Assembly (NCBI GenBank): GCA_023014485.1
Contig: JAJOZX010000197.1
Span: 837,001-901,000 of the forward strand
Length of the DNA stretch: 64,000 nucleotides
Reading direction: 5' to 3'
DNA from: Bathynomus jamesi
Taxonomy: Eukaryota > Arthropoda > Malacostraca > Isopoda > Cirolanidae
A program made the translations under genes and the position numbers. The notes under the pieces were generated by a model. That model saw nothing but the letters and a program-made list of their open reading frames with translations. It was not told the DNA's origin and searched no databases. Below are positions 51,756-60,700 of the stretch, piece after piece (the first letter of the stretch is position 1; every line of letters begins with the position of its first letter).

Positions 51756-54700
51756 GGTTTTGTATCAAATACATTACTATTAAAAACGTCGCTTTTGATC
51801 AAAGATGGCGTCACGCTAAGCCGTTGTCAATATTTTATAGCTGATTTAGGAGGATTATTTGTTTGAAGCAGATGCGGTATAAAACCACTCATTCTTAACC
51901 CAAGTTCTAGATTACTTCTTGAATCAATATTACAAGTTTTTTTCAGAGAGACAGCTTTTATGAACGAAATAGGACGTGGTAAAGTTAAAACTAGCTTGGA
52001 CGGCCGCCGGTAAATCGGTGATTACTGTGGCGGACTCAGAGCGGTGAGCTCTGGTTCCATCGAGTGGGGTTGAGCAGGTCACTTACCCAGTTTCTGCTCT
52101 GGTTCAGACGACCCTTGGAATACCCCGACCCCAACATATTAGTGAAATAAGCTTCTTGCCTGTCTTTATGAATCTTATTTCATATTTACTTATAACTTAT
52201 CAGAAACTGGCCTCAAGAGCTACCAAAACACCATTCATTTCTTTTACTTAAGAGCGCTTATTTTCAACACCATATATACGAATTATCGTAAAACATCGTA
52301 TCATTTTGATATAAATATAATGTAATTATTACTGTATTTTGATTTCATTACTGTTCTTACCAACAGTATGTAATAAAATTCTCTTATTATTAATGTACTT
52401 TACTGAAGCTTTTTTAAAGTATTAAACTTTTTTTAACTAAGCATTATTATTTTATTCAACAAAATTTTTTTGATTTTCAATCCAGATATTTCGTTTGTGG
52501 ACTTTTGAAATTATCAAAGAAATAAGTTTGTGAAGCTAAGCACACTTACATAAAAATGTGTTATCTATGATAAAATTACTCAGATTTTATTTAATAGATG
52601 ATTTTTAGAAAGTTTATAATTTTATTATACAATATTTAATATTAATTTCTGTTTTCATTTTTGTTTTAATTAAGCGTGATTCAGCTATTCTAGATCATAG
52701 AATCGATCAGTTATTTAAGATTTTATTGGTGGGTAATTTTCTGGGTTCGTGTATCTTGCTCGATTTGCATTTGTCTTAACATTAAACCAAGTGCATTCGC
52801 CGTATAATCAATGTTGTAGTAGTTTCATCCTTCTTCAGAACAGTTAAATTGGTAAACGACATTACTCATTTCCCAATTCTCTACCAGAGAAAAGCTTTCT
52901 GATAGTGAAGACATTTTTCTTAGTTTGTAGTAGGCTTTTTATCATGCGTTTAAGTTTTGATTCTTCGCCACATTTCATTCCACTTAAGAGTTTCGGATTT
53001 CTAATAATTTGTTATATGTTCATTTTCGTTATTCGTTTTAGCCTTTTTGGACGGCAATTTATTTAAAAATTTCTTGATTGTGTCCTCCATTATGCGCTAA
53101 GGATAGCCATTATTTATTACATCTTCAGTTATTCTTTTTACTTAGATGTTAAAAAACCTACAGACTCGACACGACCATTACACCCTTCAATACAGACCAG
53201 ACCGCCAAGATCATCAAAAACTAAGAATTCGAAGGCTACTGGACCAGACAACATATCTAACATACACCTTAAACACTTGGGCCCACAAGGAATACTAGCT
53301 CTCACAAATATCAGCACATATTCATACCAACACTGTATTATTCCTGACATATGGAAACAAAGTAAAATTATTACACTACTCAAACCAAACAAAAATCCAA
53401 CAGAACCAGCCTCCTATAGACCCATTACTTTGCACACCTTCCAAAGTAACAGAAAGACTAATCTTACAAATCACCAACCCACACATTCCACTATCGCCTA
53501 CTCAACATGGATTCAGACCTCACCACTCAACCACGACATTACTCACTAACCTCACGCAGCACATCATGGATGGCATGAACTCCAGACGACCAGCTCAACG
53601 TACACTATTAGCAACAATAGACATTAGTAAAGCATTTGATGCTATCCCACGCTTCCCTCTCATAAACAAAATACTCAACACAAACACGCACAATAACACC
53701 AAAAGGTGGCTGAGCAACTATCTTTCATGAAGATACTCATGTCACATTTAATGGCAAGTCATCCCAAAACAAGCTTTTTCCGAACGGGGTCCCTCAAGGC
53801 TCTGTTCTCTCACCAACACACTTCAACTTATACATGCATGACATTCCAACACCCATAGATAACAAGCTTACCTTATCATCATATGCGGATGACATCACTC
53901 TAACATCCACCCACAACAACATCGACACCGCTACAAATAACCTACAAACATACATAAACAGTATACAAGACTTGCTCACACACAATCGACTCAAAGTAGC
54001 GCCCACAAAATCAACCATCACCTTGCTTACAAGCAACACAAAAGAACACCAGGTAATTCCACAGCTTACACTAAACAACATCAACATTCCACACACTCAC
54101 AGGACCAAAATACTTGGGGTCACATACAACACATTATCTTTTGCAAACCACATTCAGGATATTAAAAACAAATGTACATCAAGACTTAACACGCTTAGGG
54201 TACTAACAGGCACAAACTTTGGACACCAGCAGGAAACAACATCACTCATATACAAACAATATATTCGCTCAGTTATGGACTACGCTAGCCCATGCTGGGC
54301 ACCCATTATCTCAAACACACACACAAAACACCTTACAAACAATACAAAACAACGCACTTCGTATCATTACAGGATGCACTCAAACAACACCAATAGAACA
54401 CCCGCACACAGAAACAAAAATACTGAAAGTTAGAGAACATTTAGACATGAGGGGAACACAATTCATGGCAGCAGCGACAACTAACCCACAACACCCTTGC
54501 CACTACATGTACAATCATGCACCGACACCTCGCACCATTAAGGTAACACCAGAGAGACATTATAACCAAATACTCCATTCTATACCACGCCCCACAGACA
54601 TCACACAGTACAGAAAACACACACACACACACACACACACCTAACCCGCAAAGCACTGACACGACTCGGTCCGAATGCGGTCCTAGGTGCGAAGCCGCCA

Positions 54701-57700
54701 CCCATTAACAGGTCAGAGATCAGCCTGAGCAGATCGGATCGAGTTAACTTAGCAAGATTCCGATGAGGACATCACCCCAACTTATGGACATATAAACACA
54801 GACTAGACAATTCCATAGACGACACCTGCCACCTGTGCCAGGACACACCACAAACAATTGAACACATTATGACAGACTGTACCGCTCTAGCACAACAACG
54901 AACACAACACATCATCATTAGTGCGCTGAACCTCTGGTCCATTCCGGAGAGGGCGATCGGTTACCTGCGTGCCGCCGGCTTGCTCGATCAGGGTGGGCTG
55001 ATTGGCTAAACAACAACAACAACAACAACAACTTAGATGTTAAAGATGTTCTAATCTGATGTTATTTTGAATGTTCTGTTAAAGTGCTGATTATCTAAGT
55101 TTTATAGTTAGATGGAATGTATCAGCTCATAGTTCGTGTAAACACCTTTGTCTGTTGACTTTCATACCAACTTTTTTGATCCATCTTTCAGTTGTTGAAA
55201 CTTAACATCCAAAAATCTAAATTCAATGTTTGTCGTTCTTTCAATAGTGAATTTTACTTTACTAATATTTTCCAGTTTCTCAACCTCATCATTTCTTTTC
55301 AAAATAACGAATGTATCGTACGTATAAACAGAGGTTCAAAATGGTGGTTTTCACGTATAATGGCGTTTTTAATTTCAGCGATGTCGAAGTCGGCTTAAGT
55401 TGGTACTAAGGGTGAACTCGTTCAGGCTCAATCCGTCTGTAAACGTTGTTATTAAATTTAAAAGGTGTTTCAGTGGTGCAGATAATTCGTAATTGTTTAA
55501 CTATCGACTTTTTTCAGGATAATTTAAATAATTTCATTAACTGTTACATTAGTAAATAGCAGTGGTGGGCACCGTTAACCAAAAAGTTAACTTCGATAAC
55601 GATAATCCGATAATTTTACTACAAAGTTAACGGAAGTTAACGATAATCCGTTAACGATAACTATTTCTTTACTAACATTTAAAAAAAATCAAGGAAAAAA
55701 GCTTTAAAACCCATAGAAAATGTTTATTTATGCAAAATCCAACAATAAATAGGTATTTAACTGTATTTTTATCAAGTTTTGCAATTTTTTGCTTAACTTT
55801 TTTTTAAATTTTTAATAAAAAATGTACTGATTACATGTTTTGAAACCCTTGTAACCACTAACCATTGACTAAATTTTAATTTACCAGAGAATTATTATGG
55901 CGGGAACTGAAAGGTAAAATTAAATTTTAGGCACATTTATTAAAGACTATGACACAATGTGCTGGTTGCCCTTCAGAAAGACCAACTTCTTAAAGTTAGG
56001 CCCAACTGCCAGTCTTGACCTCTTGGGCCTCAGGATGTCCTTGCCGAGAGAGAAGAGCCGTTCCACTGCGGCAGAGGACGGAATTGGCAGACTGAAGTTA
56101 TGGCGGTTTGAATTCATTCGCGGAGCGGTGATCTTCCGTTAACGGACTTTAACAGACTAAATATCGAGTTATCGGAAGTTAACTGGTCCGATAACGATAA
56201 ATGGAAATTAACTTCCGTTAAAAAAAGTTAACTTCGTTAATTAACTGTTATCGGATTAACGCTTTAGTGCCCAACACTGGTAAATAGGCTTTCAACGTCC
56301 ACAGACAGTAAACACTCTTGATTATCTATTTTAAGTTTTTGCATTTTGATTAAGAATTCATGTATCTACTTCACGATATGTTTTTAATCCAGGTATAGTT
56401 GTATTACATTATCGAGGAATTGGGCTGTATCATACGTTACAGTTGCCGTCATGCTAATGATTGGTCGAAGGGGAACATTATTTGGGTTCTTGTACGACTT
56501 TTTGGGCAACCCTTGAGAATGTTCATCATTATAGGATCCAAATTACTGTAATTTCATTTTTTATTTTAGCTAATTTGTTTAAAAGGTTTTTGACAATTTT
56601 AGTTTGCTTTTTATTAACTTTTAAACTTTTTAAAATTACCATTATTATTAATAATGCATCTTTCATTATAATAATTTTTTCTTCATGATTATTTGTATGT
56701 ACCTCCACTTTGTCCGGTCTTTGCATTACTGTATTATCATTTATTCTCTAGCTTTTAATTCGTTCATTTTCTTCGAAATTGTCAAAAACCATTAAACAAA
56801 TTAGCTAACATAAAAAATGAAATTATAGTAACTGGATCCTATAATGATGAACATTCTTAAGGGTTGCTCAAAGAGTCGTACAAGAACCCAAATAATGTTC
56901 CCCTTCGACCAATCATTAGCATGACGGCAACTGTAACGTATGATACAGCCCAATTCCTCGATCATGTAATACAACTATACCTGGATTAAAAACATATCGT
57001 GAAGTAGATACATGAACTCTTAATCAAAATGCAAAAACTTAAAATAGATAATCAAGAGTGTTTACTGTCTGTGGACGTTGAAAGCCTATTTACTAATGTA
57101 ACAGTTAATGAAATTATTTAAATTATCCTGAAAAAAACCGATAGTTAAACAATTACGAATTAGCTGCACCACTGAAACACCTTTTAAATTTAATGCCAAC
57201 GTTTACAGACGGATTAAGCCTGAATGAATTCACCCTTAGGACCAACTTTAGCCGACTTCGACATCGCTGAAATTAAAAACGCCATTATACATGAAAACCA
57301 CCATTTTGAACCTCGGTTTATACGTACGACACATTCGTTATTTTGAAAAGAAATGATGAGGTTGAGAAACTGGAAAATATTTGTAAAGTAAAATTCACTT
57401 TTGAAAGAATCGACAAACATGAATTTAGATTTTTGGATGTTAAGTTTCAACAACTGAAAGATGGATCAATAAGAAGTTGGTATGAAAGTCAACAGATAAA
57501 GGTGTTTACACGAACTATGAGCTCATACATTCCATCTAACTATAAAACTTAAATAATCAGCACTTTAACAGAACATTCAAAATAACCTCAGATTAGAACA
57601 TCTTTAACATCTAAGTTGTTGTTATTGTTATTGTTGGTTAGCCGATCAGCCCACCCTGATCGAGCAAGCCGGCCGCGGCGGCACGCAGGTAACCGATTGC

Positions 57701-60700
57701 CCTCTCCGGAGTGGACCAGAGGTTCAGCGCACTAGTGATGTTGCGTTGTGTTCTATATTGTGCTAGAGCGATACAGTCTGTCATAATGTGTTCAATTGTT
57801 TGTGGTGTGTCATGGCACAGGTGGCAGGTGTTGTCTGTGGAATTGTCTAGTCTGTGGCGATGTCCACATCGGAATCGTGCTAAGTTAACTCGATCCGATC
57901 TGCTCAGGCTGGTCTCTGACCTGTCAATGGGTGGCGGCTTCGCACCTAGGACCGCATTCGGACAGAGTCCTGTCAGTACTTGGTGTGTGTTTTTTCTGTA
58001 CTGTGTGATGTCTGTGGGGTGCGGTATGAAATGGAGTACTTGGTTATAATGTCTCTCTGGTGTTACCTTAATGGTGCGAAGTGTTGGTGCATGATTGTAC
58101 ATGTAGTGGCAAGGGTGTTGTGGGTTAGTTGTCGCTGCTGCCATGAATTGTGTTCCCCTCATGTCTAAATTTTCTCTAATTTTTAATATTTTTGTTTGTG
58201 TGCAGGTGTTCTATTGGTGTTGTTTGAGTACATCCTGTAATGAGACGAAGTGCGTTGTTTTGTATTGTCTGTGTGTGTTTGAGATAATGGGTGCCCAGCA
58301 TGGGCTAGCATAGTCCATAACTGAGCGAATATATTGTTTGTATACGAATGTTGTTGTTGCCACTGGTGTCCAAAGTTTGTGCCTGTTAGTACCCTAAGCA
58401 TGTTAAGTCTTGACGCACATTTTTTAATGTCCTGAATGTGGTTTGCAAAAATGATGTGTTGTATGTGACCCCAATTATTTTGGTCCTTTGGGTGTGTGGA
58501 ATGTTGGTGGTGTTTAGTGAAAGCTGTGGAGTTATCTGGTATGATTTTGTGGGCGCTACTTTGAGTCTATTGTGTGTGAGCCAGTCTTGTATACCGTTTA
58601 TGTATATTTGTAGGTTATTTGTAGCGGTGTCGATGTTGTTGTGGGTGGATGTTAGTGTGATGTCATCTGCATATCATGATAAGGTAAGCTCGTTATCTAT
58701 GGGTGTTGGAATGTCATGCATGTACAAGTTGAACAGTGTTAGTGAGAGAACAGAGCCTTGAGGGACCCCGTTCGGAAAAAGCTTGTTTTTGGATGACTTG
58801 CCATTAAATGTGACATGTGAGTATCTTCCTGAAAGATAGTTGCTCAGCCACCTTTTGGTGTTATTGTGCATGTTTGTTTTGAGTATTTTGTTTATGAGAG
58901 GGAAGCGTGCAATAGCATCAAATGCTTTAATAACGTCTATTGTTGCTAATATTGTACGCTGAGCTGGTCGTCTGGAGTTGATGCCATCCATGATGTGCTG
59001 TGTGAGGTTAGTGAGTAATGTCGTGGTTGAGTGGTGAGGTCTGAATCCATGTTGAGTAGGCGATAGTGGTATGTGTGGGTTGGTGATTTGTAAGATTAGT
59101 CTTTCTGTTACTTTGGAAGGTGTGCATAGTAAAGTGATGGGTCTATAGCAGTGGTCGGCGAACAGGGGTAAATTACCCCAAATGGGGTACATTTAAACGT
59201 TTTGGGGGTAATGCGTGCGGTATGAGAGACCATATGCAACAATTTTAAGAGCAATTGGCTTGTTTTTGTTTACTTTGAAGTCTGGGGGTAATTTCATTTT
59301 ACTCAAATAGATTTTTGGGTAATACCCAAAAACGTTCCCCGACCCATGGTCTATAGCAGTGGTCGGCGAACTTTTTTGGGTATTACCCCAAAATATATTT
59401 GTGTACAACGATATTACACCCTAGACTTGAAATTATTTGTTCGAAAAAATATAACTTTGATAATTAATTAGCCTCGCTTATTAAATAATAAATTTTTTTG
59501 CAATTTTATTTATATGTTTATTGAGCCTTCATTACCCCCGAGATTTTCATTTTTACCCCATTTGGGGTAATTTACCCCGGTTCCCCGACCCCTGGTCTAT
59601 AGGAAGGTGCTTCTATTGGATTTTTGTTTGGTTTGAGTAGTGTAATAATTTTACCTTGTTTCCATATGTTAGGAATAATACAGTGTTGGTATGAATATGT
59701 GCTGATGTTTGTGAGAGCTAGTATTCCCTGTGGGCCGAAGTGTTAAAGGTGTATGTTAGATATGTTGTCTGGTCCAGTAGCCTTCGAATTCTTAATGTTT
59801 TTGATGATCTTGGTTTGTCTGTGTGCGTGTTTCTGGTTGTTGTCTCTGTTTAAGTGACTTATCTTTGCGTAGTGATTAACTGGAATGTTAACTTGTTGCG
59901 TATATGTTGGGATATTATTTTGGCTGCGACAGATAGCCGCGTGCGAGATGTGAATGCCGCTGTTAGTGGGTAATGCTGTTTATAATCTTGTATAGCCTGG
60001 ATGTATCTGTGGAGTGGTTTAGTGTTATGAATTCCATAAATGTTTGTTTGTTTTTCTTTGAGTTTGTTGTTTATTTCTGTGTTGAGCTGTTGTATCTGCT
60101 GTTTTATGGCTTCTGTGTGTGGGGTTTGTGTGTTATATTTGAGGTTGTTACGTTGCCTTATGAGGTGGGCTATTTCTCTAGTGTAATTTGGGTTGTATTT
60201 CCTAATGTTGCCCTCGGGTATGTATTTGTTTGCATTGTTGATGATCTGATTGAATGTCTTGAATGTTGTATTGATGTTTATGATGGGTGTGCTGTTTAAT
60301 GTGGTGAATTGTTCCTCAGTCTGTATTTTGAACTGTTCCCAATCAGCTTTCTTGTAATTTCTGTAAGTGTGCCAAAGGCTGTTGGGGCAGAGTGTAGAAC
60401 GTGTTGTAATGATGATGGGCAGGTGGTTTCTAAGTAGAAATAATAACTGAAGATTTAATAAATAATGGCTAACCTTAATGGACACAATCAAGTAATGTTT
60501 AAATGAATTATCGTCCAAAGATGATAAAACGAATAACGAAAATGAACATTTAACAAACTATTAGAAATCCGATACTTTTAAATGGAATCAAATGTGGCGA
60601 AGAAGCAAAACTTAAACGCATAATAAAAAGCCTACTGCAAACCAAGAAATGTCTTCACTATCGGAAAGCTTTTCTCTGGTAGAGAACTGAGAAGTGAGTA

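Larger units (their letters stand above)
52450..56604 (-). mobile_element. Penelope-like element of the left arm (interrupted)
   Basis: Minus-strand copy of the right-arm element; its reverse transcriptase part lies at about 55030-56500. It is interrupted by the LINE at 53147-55025 and the hAT element at 55560-56279. No long frame remains. Confidence 0.75.
57616..60437 (-). mobile_element. LINE in the right arm, longer copy
   Basis: Minus strand, from 60437 down: a region before the reverse transcriptase ([20 protein letters not shown], then [18 protein letters not shown]), the ATGPDNIS block, [35 protein letters not shown], a stop just before YADD, the [18 protein letters not shown] block and the LLDQGGLIG end with its CAA tail (TTG repeats on +). 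The insertion site in the Penelope element is the same as in the left arm. It is interrupted by two MITEs at 59149-59594. Confidence 0.87.

Noticed and set aside
53138..60299. Cys/Val-rich open frames antisense to the LINEs
   Set aside because: They are shadows of the reverse transcriptase frames on the opposite strand.
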